Assembly (NCBI GenBank): GCA_017613055.1
Contig: JAGAES010000082.1
Location: forward strand, 1-6,785
Length of the DNA stretch: 6,785 bases
Origin: Lachnospiraceae bacterium
Lineage (GTDB): Bacteria; Bacillota_A; Clostridia; Lachnospirales; Lachnospiraceae
Direction of reading: 5' to 3'
Shown here: positions 1 through 6,171 of the stretch, one piece after another
How the letters are laid out: the number at the start of each line of letters is the position of its first letter
Position numbering within the stretch: position 1 is the first letter of the stretch
Notes under the pieces: model-generated
Database searches by the model: none
What the model was told of the DNA's origin: nothing
Seen by the model: only the letters and a program-made list of their open reading frames with translations
Program-made: the position numbers and the translations under genes

Positions 1-47
1 CGTTCCCACTGACTGCCGTCGCCGATGGTCTCTAAAAAATCCTTCAT
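1..47 (-). CDS. possible 5' end of a truncated minus-strand gene
   Basis: On the minus strand an ATG at 45-47 opens a frame to the window edge that reads MKDFLETIGDGSQWER. The composition looks protein-like, but only 15 complete codons are visible. No good Shine-Dalgarno sequence precedes this ATG. The same frame extends upstream to a TTG at 75-77, which has AAAGGAGG six bases before it, but that SD and start lie inside the hairpin annotated as a terminator. No product can be named. On the plus strand, frame 3 also stays open from the edge to a TAA at 33-35, so the edge could instead hold the end of a plus-strand gene. Confidence 0.25.
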   Translation of the reverse strand, partial: MKDFLETIGDGSQWE

Positions 48-57
48 AAAATCCGAT

Positions 58-91
58 AAAAAGGAGGTCTCCCGCAAGCGGGGCCTCCTTT
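58..91 (-). terminator. rho-independent terminator of the minus-strand two-gene unit
   Basis: Bases 60-67 (AAAGGAGG) pair perfectly with 84-91 (CCTCCTTT), and inside them CCCGC (71-75) pairs with GCGGG (78-82) around a minimal loop. Two unpaired bases (68-69) interrupt the stem. Read on the minus strand, the hairpin runs into TTTTT (58-62), the usual U-tract. On the plus strand the stem is followed only by TTTACTCTT, so termination there would be weaker. It lies about 160 bp past the stop of the 173-residue gene. No competing terminator is seen closer to that gene. Confidence 0.75.
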
Positions 92-122
92 ACTCTTATG
101 GTTAGAGAAGAAGTGCTTTAAA

Positions 123-204
123 ATAGCAATTTTGCTATACCGGGCGATACATAACCGGCTACCTGCAAAACCGTTTTGATGGTTATGCTGCGCCCCCTGC
201 AGGT
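123..204. other. structured non-coding stretch with interlocking inverted repeats
   Basis: The interval from about 92 to 250 has no convincing gene. It contains a 16-bp palindrome, ATAGCAA/TTGCTAT (123-129 with 132-138). It also holds two perfect 7-bp inverted repeats that interlock: CATAACC (150-156) with GGTTATG (181-187), and ACCTGCA (161-167) with TGCAGGT (198-204). CAAAAC/GTTTTG (166-171 with 173-178) sits in the middle. The first two pairs cross, which is pseudoknot topology. Because it lies between the last gene of the minus-strand unit and its terminator, it would be in that transcript's 3' untranslated region. A role as a small RNA or 3' UTR element is inference only. Confidence 0.35.
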
Positions 205-250
205 GCATCCATGTGCGTTCTTCCCTATCCGACTCGGTCAAAGACCTGTA

Positions 251-772
251 TTACATGGCGTTCCGGATACGGTTCACCACATAACTCTCTTCGTTCTTGT
301 AGCATTCGATGCAATGCACGGTCTTGATTCCGGCTGCCTTCAATGCCTGCTTGGATCCCTTATAAGGAAGTCCGTTCGTCTTGTTGATCGGCATTACGAA
401 AAATGCGAAGTTCTGTCCGGCTTTGCTCATCATAAACGTTACCGGAATGCATTTCGGATGCGCGCTCGCATCGATGCGGGTAATCGGAACGTTCTCTTCA
501 AGGCTCCAGTCCGGGAAATTCTTTACCAGAATGTTCCGGAAGTATGCCGCGTCACGATGGAAGCTGTCATTGAAATCATAACCGCCGTCTTCGCGGTAGA
601 TTCGCTCGGCATCGGGATCCGCAGCGGGGGTATTCACAACCGGAGCAGCAGCCTGCGGGGCAGGCGTGGGAGCGGGCGTTGCCGCCGGCTTCTTACCGGG
701 AGTAACAACCGAATCAACAGCCTTCTTCGTTTCGTTGAAGATGGAGTTCATGATCTTATCAAAAATACCCAT
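251..772 (-). CDS. conserved-looking hypothetical protein, 173 aa, second gene of the unit
   Basis: I do not recognise this protein. The start is well supported: AAGGAGG (780-786) lies seven bases before the ATG. Residues 1-23 (MGIFDKIMNSIFNETKK...) look like an amphipathic helix, and residues 24-53 form a Pro/Ala/Thr linker. The folded part, about 55-173, is rich in aromatics. It begins with a helical stretch (SFHRDAAYFRNILVKNFPDW), then alternates predicted strands (IPVTFMM, NFAFFVMPI, IKTVHCIE) with helices, ending in YVVNRIRNAM. That order resembles small PD-(D/E)XK-like domains, but I see no intact D...ExK catalytic set, so this is a weak structural guess and not a nuclease call. There is no signal peptide or membrane segment. 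It begins 29 bp after the stop of the large upstream gene, so the two are probably co-transcribed. Like that protein, it begins MGxF and has a Pro/Ala linker. Confidence 0.8.
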   Translation of the reverse strand: MGIFDKIMNSIFNETKKAVDSVVTPGKKPAATPAPTPAPQAAAPVVNTPAADPDAERIYREDGGYDFNDSFHRDAAYFRNILVKNFPDWSLEENVPITRIDASAHPKCIPVTFMMSKAGQNFAFFVMPINKTNGLPYKGSKQALKAAGIKTVHCIECYKNEESYVVNRIRNAM

Positions 773-779
773 TACAAAT

Positions 780-786
780 CCTCCTT
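780..786 (-). promoter_or_regulatory. ribosome binding site of the 173-aa gene
   Basis: AAGGAGG on the minus strand with a seven-base spacer to the ATG at 770-772. This is one of the strongest Shine-Dalgarno matches in the window. It lies in the 29-bp gap after the upstream gene's stop, and there is no room there for a separate promoter. Confidence 0.8.
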
Positions 787-801
787 GTCAGGACAGGGAA
801 A

Positions 802-3471
802 TTAATAAAGCTCCTGCGTAAGACCGGTATGATAATCGTTCGTGCCGCGCTTCAGATCAAGGTATTCCTTCAGGATGATATCCTCAATATCCATGATTCT
901 TCTCTGTGCTTCGGTACGCTTCTTCTTACGGTCACCCATGATAGCGTTCTTGTTCTCTTCGACAACCTTCTTAAGCTCTTCCTGCTCGGCAAGAAGCTTC
1001 TCGTAATCGGCTTTCCGCTTTGCAAGAATCTCCTGACGTCTCTGCTCCTGCTTTCTCGCAACCTCGAGACGGCGCTCTTCCATCTGTCTGCGGACTTCGT
1101 CCTTCTCCTGCTGCTTCTTCTTGTTCTGCTCGAGAATCTCACGCATACGGCGGCGTACGGCTGCCTCATGCTCGTCAATCTCTTCCTGGGATGCCTGGTT
1201 CGTCTCGAAAGGCGTCTCTGCCGGCTTTACGCCGTCCGGAACGATGTCCGGGATGCTGCTGACAGGCTTCACCGGTTCGGGTGCAGGTGCCGGCTCGGGT
1301 TCGGGCTCAACGGCTACAGGCTCCGGAATTACCGGTGCGGGTTCGGGAGCCGGCTCCGGCTCGGGCTCGGGAGCGGGTGCGGTATAAGTCGGGAACAAAT
1401 CCTGAAGATTAGCGCTTGCCGCAATCTCTTCGGGAGTCGGAACCTTATTCGCAGCAGGTGCTGCCGGCTCCGGCTTTGCTTCTTCCTGAGCGGGTGCGGT
1501 ATAGGTCGGGAACAAATCCTGAAGGTTTGCGCTTGCCGCAATCTCTTCGGGCGTCGGAACCTTATTCTCTGCGGGTGCTGCGGGCTCCGGAACTACCGGT
1601 GCGGGTGCCGGGGCAGGTGCAGCGGGCTTCGCGGAGGCGGCCGGCTTTACGAGCGAAACTTCCCATTCCGGCTCGATGTCGTTCTTAATTGCACTGTTCG
1701 ACGATACTTCCCACTCGGGTTCAACGGGTGAGGGTGCCGGGGCAGGCTTTACCTCTTCTTTCACCGGCGCGGGTGCCGGTGCAGGTGCCGGGGCAGGTTC
1801 AGGGGCAGGGGCTGCCGCTTTCGGCTGCTGCGCGGTGCCCATCAGCTCCGCAATCAGCTCCTCTACCGTTCTTTCTCTTCCGGGATCATTGTTAGCCATA
1901 CCATCCTCCTGTAACTCATTTAATCGTTTTGATAGATATTGAATGTCGACCTCGCCGCCCATCTCGGACAGTCTCGGCAGAATCTTCTTCGCGTCTGCCA
2001 GAACCGCCTCGGGAATGGAACTTTTTGACAGCATTTCAAGTGTTTCCTCTTTGTACGCGTCTCCGATCGGAATCCGGACCATCTCGCCGTCCACTTCCGC
2101 AACCATGTAATTCTCGGTCGGCTGCGGCTCGGGCTGCTTCGGCTTCGAAGGCTTCTTCGCAGCCTTCGTTTCCTTGGCCGTCTTCGCGGTCTTGCCGGCG
2201 GGCTTCGCCGGTTTTTCTATCTTAGCTGTCTTCTCAGGGGTCTTCTCGGTTTTCTTCTCAGCCGGTTTCGTCTCGGCTTTCTTAGCCGTCTTATCCGTCT
2301 TCTTCGGCTCGGCCTTCTTCGCTGCAGGTTTCTCTGCCTTCGTCTCGGCAGTTGCCTTCGCGGCGGGCTTCTTCTCAGCCTTCACGGGTTTCTCCGTCTC
2401 GGCGGCTGCAGGTTTCTCAGCCTTCTTCTCAGCGGTTGCCTTTGCTGCGGGCTTGTCAGCCTTCGCTTCCTTCTTCGCTACGGGCTTGTCGGCCTTCGCT
2501 TCAGCCTTCTTCGCCTCGGCCTTCACGGGTTTCTCCGTTTTCGCCTCGGCCTTTTCTGCCTTCGCTGCCGGCTTGTCAGCCTTCTTCGGCTCCGCTTTCT
2601 TCGCGGCAGGCTTCTCGGACTTCTCGGAATCGGCCGCTACGGCTTCTTTCTTCTCAGCCTTCGCATCGGCCGTAATATCCTTCACAGGCTCGGGTGCCTT
2701 CGCATCCTTCTTCGGCTCGGCCTTCGTAACGGGCTTCTTGCCGTCCGTCAGGAAGAACGGTTCCTTCGACAGAATCGCGAGTGAGCACCAGACGGAAAGC
2801 ACCGTCTCGAAGAACTCGGTCTTCTCACCGGCGGTTCCGGCGAAAAGCTCCATCGCGAGATTCTCCATAACGGGCTTAATCCGCGTCAAATCCTTGCGCG
2901 CCCGGTTCAGCGAGGCGACAACTGCGCCGTCCGCCGCCGCCTTCTCACGAAGCTCGCGGTTCAGTCCGGACGGAAGGAAGTATATATTCTTATCAGGCGT
3001 GCTGCAAAGCCCCGGGAAGTAAGAACCGCCGCGGTAATTCAGATACCCGGCGTCTTCCACGGCCTTCGCAATCGCCGTCAGTTCCCCGATGGAAAGACGA
3101 TCGTATTCCGCCCCCGTGCGCTTCAGGTAATCCCCCGTCGTCCAGATGAACGAACGGAACGCATGCAGGTCGGAAACGCCTGCGATAATGCCCTTGTTTA
3201 CGAGCGATGCCAGACTGTCCTTTCCGACAGTACGCTTCTCGAGAACCTTTGACAGACGCTGCGCGTTCTCAAAAAGCGTGTAGCGCTTTTTCTTAATCCC
3301 GTCTATCGCCTGCAAAACGTCATCCGGAAGACCTGCTTTTCGGTAGGACTTGCCGGTGAGCCGGGCGGGCTTCTTCTGGCCGTCTTCAGTTGTGCTCTGT
3401 CCGTAATAAACGAACAGCTTCTTACCGGGCTTCCATCTTGTGAAGAGCCCGTTCCAATTGAAATCTCCCAT
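802..3471 (-). CDS. large modular hypothetical protein with Lys/Ala/Glu tract and C-terminal coiled coil
   Basis: This is an unrecognised protein of 889 aa from the chosen start. An ATG 15 codons upstream (3514-3516) has no SD and would fall within about 10 bases of the predicted transcript start. The ATG at 3469-3471 is preceded by GGGGATAGG and gives MGDF, like the next gene's MGIF, so I prefer it. Regions: 1-245, a mixed, probably folded domain; about 249-446, a Lys/Ala/Glu/Pro repeat tract resembling histone-H1-like or TonB-like low-complexity sequence; about 455-545, a small domain (VDGEMVRIPIGDAY...); about 550-760, a Pro/Ala/Glu linker with EPEWEVS twice and a 34-residue motif twice; about 760-870, a highly charged E/K/R/Q coiled coil. 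The protein ends in TQELY. No signal peptide or membrane helix is seen, so it is likely cytoplasmic. A strong internal SD and ATG lie at residue 525. A scaffold, or DNA- or envelope-associated role is possible, but the sequence does not establish one. Confidence 0.85.
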   Translation of the reverse strand: MGDFNWNGLFTRWKPGKKLFVYYGQSTTEDGQKKPARLTGKSYRKAGLPDDVLQAIDGIKKKRYTLFENAQRLSKVLEKRTVGKDSLASLVNKGIIAGVSDLHAFRSFIWTTGDYLKRTGAEYDRLSIGELTAIAKAVEDAGYLNYRGGSYFPGLCSTPDKNIYFLPSGLNRELREKAAADGAVVASLNRARKDLTRIKPVMENLAMELFAGTAGEKTEFFETVLSVWCSLAILSKEPFFLTDGKKPVTKAEPKKDAKAPEPVKDITADAKAEKKEAVAADSEKSEKPAAKKAEPKKADKPAAKAEKAEAKTEKPVKAEAKKAEAKADKPVAKKEAKADKPAAKATAEKKAEKPAAAETEKPVKAEKKPAAKATAETKAEKPAAKKAEPKKTDKTAKKAETKPAEKKTEKTPEKTAKIEKPAKPAGKTAKTAKETKAAKKPSKPKQPEPQPTENYMVAEVDGEMVRIPIGDAYKEETLEMLSKSSIPEAVLADAKKILPRLSEMGGEVDIQYLSKRLNELQEDGMANNDPGRERTVEELIAELMGTAQQPKAAAPAPEPAPAPAPAPAPVKEEVKPAPAPSPVEPEWEVSSNSAIKNDIEPEWEVSLVKPAASAKPAAPAPAPAPVVPEPAAPAENKVPTPEEIAASANLQDLFPTYTAPAQEEAKPEPAAPAANKVPTPEEIAASANLQDLFPTYTAPAPEPEPEPAPEPAPVIPEPVAVEPEPEPAPAPEPVKPVSSIPDIVPDGVKPAETPFETNQASQEEIDEHEAAVRRRMREILEQNKKKQQEKDEVRRQMEERRLEVARKQEQRRQEILAKRKADYEKLLAEQEELKKVVEENKNAIMGDRKKKRTEAQRRIMDIEDIILKEYLDLKRGTNDYHTGLTQELY
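1372..1590 (-). repeat. 34-residue motif duplicated in tandem (PEPAAPAxNKVPTPEE...DLFPTYTAPA)
   Basis: Two 102-bp copies, at 1489-1590 and 1372-1473, are offset by 117 bp. By eye they differ at about eight bases, and at the protein level they differ essentially only at the residue before NKV (E or A). The core reads NKVPTPEEIAASANLQDLF followed by PTYTAPA, and it sits in a Pro/Ala/Glu linker. Near-identity at the DNA level indicates a recent duplication. The conserved hydrophobic core in disordered sequence looks like a short binding motif (inference). Confidence 0.85.
1654..1722 (-). repeat. short duplicated motif EPEWEVS
   Basis: EPEWEVS is encoded at 1702-1722 and again at 1654-1674, with nine residues (SNSAIKNDI) between copies. 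Trp is otherwise rare in this half of the protein, so two identical Trp-centred heptapeptides in a disordered linker suggest repeated docking motifs rather than random composition. Confidence 0.7.
1897..1910 (-). promoter_or_regulatory. internal ribosome binding site and in-frame ATG within the large hypothetical gene
   Basis: On the minus strand AGGAGG (1905-1910) is followed by a five-base spacer and ATG (1897-1899), in frame with the 889-aa protein at its residue 525. Initiation here would give a 365-aa product starting MANNDPGRERTVEELIAELM and containing the duplicated motifs and the coiled coil. This SD is stronger than the one at the gene's own start. It could mark dual products from one gene, or an ancestral gene boundary erased by fusion. 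The peptide encoded across the site (LQEDGMANN) is ordinary, so a chance match is not excluded. Confidence 0.5.
2134..2727 (-). repeat. degenerate Lys/Ala/Glu/Pro repeat tract
   Basis: About 198 codons (residues 249-446 of the chosen reading) are almost only K, A, E, P, T and D. Recurrent units include KPAAKKAEPKK followed by A/T and DK (twice), KPAAKATAE followed by K/T and KAEKPAA (twice), and several copies of ADKPxAK. The composition makes all reverse-strand frames long and open, which creates false plus-strand genes here. Such tracts occur in histone-H1-like proteins, TonB-type spacers and nucleic-acid-binding tails. The net positive charge fits nucleic acid or wall-polymer contact, but this is inference. 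Confidence 0.8.
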
Positions 3472-3531
3472 ACCTATCCCCGGTTTGCGTAAATGACATA
3501 CCACCGTAGCGTACATTTATTAGTAAATATT

Positions 3532-3561
3532 AGTGTAACATTGACTACCCTGTTTTTTCAA
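3532..3561 (-). promoter_or_regulatory. sigma-A-type promoter of the two-gene unit
   Basis: On the minus strand TTGAAA (3556-3561) and TACACT (3532-3537) are 18 bp apart, and TGT directly before TACACT supplies an extended -10. Transcription would begin near 3525. That leaves about 55 bases before the ATG at 3469-3471, but only about 10 before the upstream ATG at 3514-3516, so it favours the downstream start. The surrounding gap (3472-3600) is clearly more AT-rich than the flanking genes. I see no terminator hairpin after the ATPase stop, so read-through from that gene is also possible. Confidence 0.6.
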
Positions 3562-3600
3562 GTACTTTTCTCAATTTTTTGTGCGTTTTCGGCTGATTTT

Positions 3601-3813
3601 TCAGGAAATTTTACCAACTTCGTAGTCCTGTGCGCGGACGGCTTCCGAAAGCGCCTCCGCACTTACCTCGTCGGAGCAGGTGACGACCACCTTGTTTTCC
3701 TTGTGGCTTGCCGTCGCGTCGCTTACGCCGGGCACTCCGAGAAGGGCTTTTCGAACGCGTGCCTCACAGTGCTCGCACATCATTCCGTTTACTTCCATTG
3801 TGACGGTTTTCAT
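3601..3813 (-). CDS. possible internally initiated CopZ-like copper chaperone, 70 aa
   Basis: Nested in frame at the 3' end of the copper ATPase gene. GGAGG (3822-3826) lies eight bases before ATG (3811-3813), and initiation there gives exactly one HMA domain of 70 residues: [16 protein letters not shown]..., with the paired cysteines of the metal-binding loop, then [13 protein letters not shown] and DYEV near the end. Stand-alone CopZ chaperones are about this length and begin in the same way. The codons before it encode a hydrophilic linker ([13 protein letters not shown]) that looks like former gene-boundary sequence. So either a copA-copZ pair fused by losing a stop and kept the copZ start, or the start is still used to make both forms. 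The sequence shows the site; use of it is inference. Confidence 0.45.
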   Translation of the reverse strand: MKTVTMEVNGMMCEHCEARVRKALLGVPGVSDATASHKENKVVVTCSDEVSAEALSEAVRAQDYEVGKIS

Positions 3814-6171
3814 TGCATTTTCCTCCGTTTTTCCTTTGGTTTGTTCTTTTCGGAACAGGTTGATCCGAAGCGCGTTACTGACCACGCAGAAACTCGACAG
3901 ACTCATCGCCGCCGCTGCGACCATCGGGTTCATCGTAAGGCCGGTGAGTCCCGTCAGAACGCCCGCCGCGAGCGGGATGCATAAAACGTTATAAAAGAAC
4001 GCCCAGAACAGGTTCTGGCGGATTATCCGAAGCGTAAACCTTCCGAGCCGAATGGCTTCGACCGCCTCCGACAGGCTGCTGCCGGACAGAACGACATCAG
4101 CTGCGTCAATCGCGACGTCGGTTCCCGCACCGATTGCCATGCCGAGGTCGGCTTCCACAAGCGCCGGAGCGTCGTTGATTCCGTCGCCGACCATCGCGGT
4201 GTGCGGATACTTCGCGATGACGTCCGATTTGCCGCCGGGAAGCTGCTGCGCGTACACAAGATCCGCACCGAGCTGTGCGCCGATTGCTTTCGCGGTCTTT
4301 TCGTTATCGCCGGTCAGAAGGATGACCTGAAGATTCATCTCATGAAGCCTCTGCACCGCGCGGATACTGTCTTCTTTTAATCCGTCGGCAACAAGGATGC
4401 AGCCGAGACAACATCCGCCTTCGGCGATGTAAATCGGGGTTTTACCCTGTTCGGAAGCCTTCGAAGCGGCTTCAAGGATCTCGTCCGGAATCCGGATCGG
4501 CTGCTCTGCCGCCGTGTCCGGATTGTGCGCGTTCGATTGTGTTGCCCAAGCGTTCGGATTCTGCCCGCTTAATTCCGTTTCTTCCATGAACGCCCGGTTT
4601 CCGACGCGGATCCAAGTCCCGCCGAGCGTTCCGCGGATGCCTTTTCCGGGTACTTCTTCGAAGTTCTCGATATCCTCCGGTATCGTGATTCCCTGCTGTT
4701 TCGCTTCCTGAAGAACCGCTTCCGAAAGCAGATGGCCGCTGCGCTGTTCGAGGGCTGCCGCAAGCAGAAGCACGCGCTCCTTCGTTTCCCCTTCAGCCGG
4801 GAAGATGTCCGTTACGCGCGGCACGCCGGTCGTCACCGTGCCGGTCTTGTCAAGAAGCACGGTCTGCACGCGTCCCGCCTGTTCGATTGCTTCGGCGGTT
4901 TTATATAAGATTCCGTTCCGTGCGCCGACGCCGCTTCCGACCATCACCGCTACCGGCGTTGCTAATCCCAGCGAACACGGACAGCTGATGACAAGCACCG
5001 AGATTCCGCTTGCGAGCGCTTCGCCTGCGGACTGTCCGAGCAGAAGCCGTATCACAACGGTTCCGATTGCAATCAATATTACCGTCGGGACGAAAACTGC
5101 TGCCACGCGGTCTGCCATCTTCGCAATCGGCGCCTTAGTCGCAGCCGAATCCGCGACAAGCCGCAGTATTGCAGCGTAGGCGGTATCCTCGCCGACCATC
5201 GTGGCGCGGCATACCAGATAGCCGTTCCCGTTGATTGTTGCCGCGTGAACCGTATCGCCGATTGTCTTCGTAACCGGCATGCTTTCGCCGGTCAGCGCAG
5301 ATTCATTCACGCCGCTCGTGCCTTCGGTCACTTCGCCGTCAACCGGGATGCTTTCCCCCGGCCGAACGATGAAGATATCGCCGACAGCCACTTCCCCTGC
5401 CGGTATTACAATCTCCTCGCCGTTTCGCCGGACGGTTGCCGTCTTCGGCGCAAGCTTCATAAGGCTCTTAAGCGCGTCGGTCGTCTTGCCTTTAGCCCGT
5501 GCTTCGAGCATCTTTCCGACCGTAATCAGCGTCAGAATCATCGCCGCCGACTCGAAATACCATTCGGTGCTGTCCGAGGTGAACAGCAGAACCGCGCTGT
5601 AAGCCCACGCCGTTAGTGAACCGATGGCGACAAGCGTGTCCATATTCGGCGCAAGGTGCAGAATTCCCTTCATGCCCCTTACGAAGAAAGCTCCGTTCAC
5701 GACCATCACAAAAAGCGCCAGCGCCATCTGCGCGCCGCCGCGAATCTTATCGTCCGAAAGAAATCCCGGAAGCGGAATGCCGAACATATCATGTCCCATC
5801 CCGATCAGAAACAGGATGATGAGTGCCGCAAGCGAGATAACAAGCCGTCTCTTAAGCGCCGGTGTCTCTCGGTCCGTAAGGGCGTCCTCTTCCCCGGTCT
5901 TTCCCATAGGGCATGCTCCTGCGCAAGGCTTTCCCGAGGCATGCTTCCCACCGGCCCCGGAAGTGCTTCCGTTCCCCGCCGCCTCTGCGTCATACCCTGC
6001 CTTTCGAACCGCAGCGACAATCGCGTCCGCCCCGGCGGTACCTTCCACCTGCATGGTTCCGAGCAGCAGGCTCACCGTGACCGACCGAACGCCGGGCACG
6101 CTCCTCACCGCGCGTTCCACCGCGGCGCTGCATGCCGCGCAGGACATTCCGTATACATTGAACCGTTCCAT
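3601..6171 (-). CDS. copA: Cu(I)-exporting P1B-type ATPase with N- and C-terminal HMA domains
   Basis: Pumps Cu+ (or Ag+) out across the cytoplasmic membrane using ATP. It is 856 aa from the chosen ATG at 6169-6171; a TTG 14 codons upstream coincides with the predicted transcript start and lacks an SD. Domains: HMA with GMSCAAC (8-14); a Cys-bearing linker (CAGAC, 83-87); eight hydrophobic segments (about 108-126, 147-164, 177-197, 207-226, 356-377, 389-411, 720-738, 747-768); actuator TGES (294-297); CPC (397-399) in segment 6; phosphorylated DKTGT (D441); TGDN (620-623) and GDGIND (662-667). YN (727-728) in segment 7 and M756/S759-S760 in segment 8 fit the Cu+ subgroup. A linker then leads to a second HMA with GMMCEHC (796-802), preceded by an internal SD and ATG. 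Oddity: the nucleotide-binding HP motif reads His480-Leu481. No metal regulator gene is in the window. The metal assignment follows the family signature. Confidence 0.93.
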   Translation of the reverse strand: MERFNVYGMSCAACSAAVERAVRSVPGVRSVTVSLLLGTMQVEGTAGADAIVAAVRKAGYDAEAAGNGSTSGAGGKHASGKPCAGACPMGKTGEEDALTDRETPALKRRLVISLAALIILFLIGMGHDMFGIPLPGFLSDDKIRGGAQMALALFVMVVNGAFFVRGMKGILHLAPNMDTLVAIGSLTAWAYSAVLLFTSDSTEWYFESAAMILTLITVGKMLEARAKGKTTDALKSLMKLAPKTATVRRNGEEIVIPAGEVAVGDIFIVRPGESIPVDGEVTEGTSGVNESALTGESMPVTKTIGDTVHAATINGNGYLVCRATMVGEDTAYAAILRLVADSAATKAPIAKMADRVAAVFVPTVILIAIGTVVIRLLLGQSAGEALASGISVLVISCPCSLGLATPVAVMVGSGVGARNGILYKTAEAIEQAGRVQTVLLDKTGTVTTGVPRVTDIFPAEGETKERVLLLAAALEQRSGHLLSEAVLQEAKQQGITIPEDIENFEEVPGKGIRGTLGGTWIRVGNRAFMEETELSGQNPNAWATQSNAHNPDTAAEQPIRIPDEILEAASKASEQGKTPIYIAEGGCCLGCILVADGLKEDSIRAVQRLHEMNLQVILLTGDNEKTAKAIGAQLGADLVYAQQLPGGKSDVIAKYPHTAMVGDGINDAPALVEADLGMAIGAGTDVAIDAADVVLSGSSLSEAVEAIRLGRFTLRIIRQNLFWAFFYNVLCIPLAAGVLTGLTGLTMNPMVAAAAMSLSSFCVVSNALRINLFRKEQTKGKTEENAMKTVTMEVNGMMCEHCEARVRKALLGVPGVSDATASHKENKVVVTCSDEVSAEALSEAVRAQDYEVGKIS

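Noticed and set aside
44..241. Minus-strand 65-codon frame starting at TTG
   Set aside because: No SD, a TTG start, and it reads straight through the terminator hairpin and structured region; the product has no recognisable character.
176..805. Plus-strand frame of 209 codons opposite the 173-aa gene
   Set aside because: The minus-strand gene has a perfect SD and operon-like spacing, while the plus-strand frame has no SD and no recognisable domain.
829..1731. Plus-strand frame of 300 codons opposite the coiled coil and Pro/Ala linker
   Set aside because: It mirrors the repeats of the minus-strand gene, is full of Leu/Arg/Gly runs with no domain signature, and has no ribosome binding site.
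2134..2727. Possible CRISPR-like or tandem DNA repeat array
   Set aside because: The periodicity is degenerate, codon-framed and explained by the amino-acid repeats; there are no constant repeats with unique spacers.
2174..3022. Long plus-strand frame (282 codons) rich in Phe, Ala and Ser
   Set aside because: It is the reverse complement of the Lys/Ala/Glu repeat tract; the codon bias of that tract removes stops on the other strand. The minus-strand frame is continuous, has a promoter and SD, and is protein-like.
3517..3600. Terminator after the copper ATPase gene
   Set aside because: Only short A-rich stretches and the AAGTACTT palindrome are present; no stable hairpin followed by a U-tract is found.
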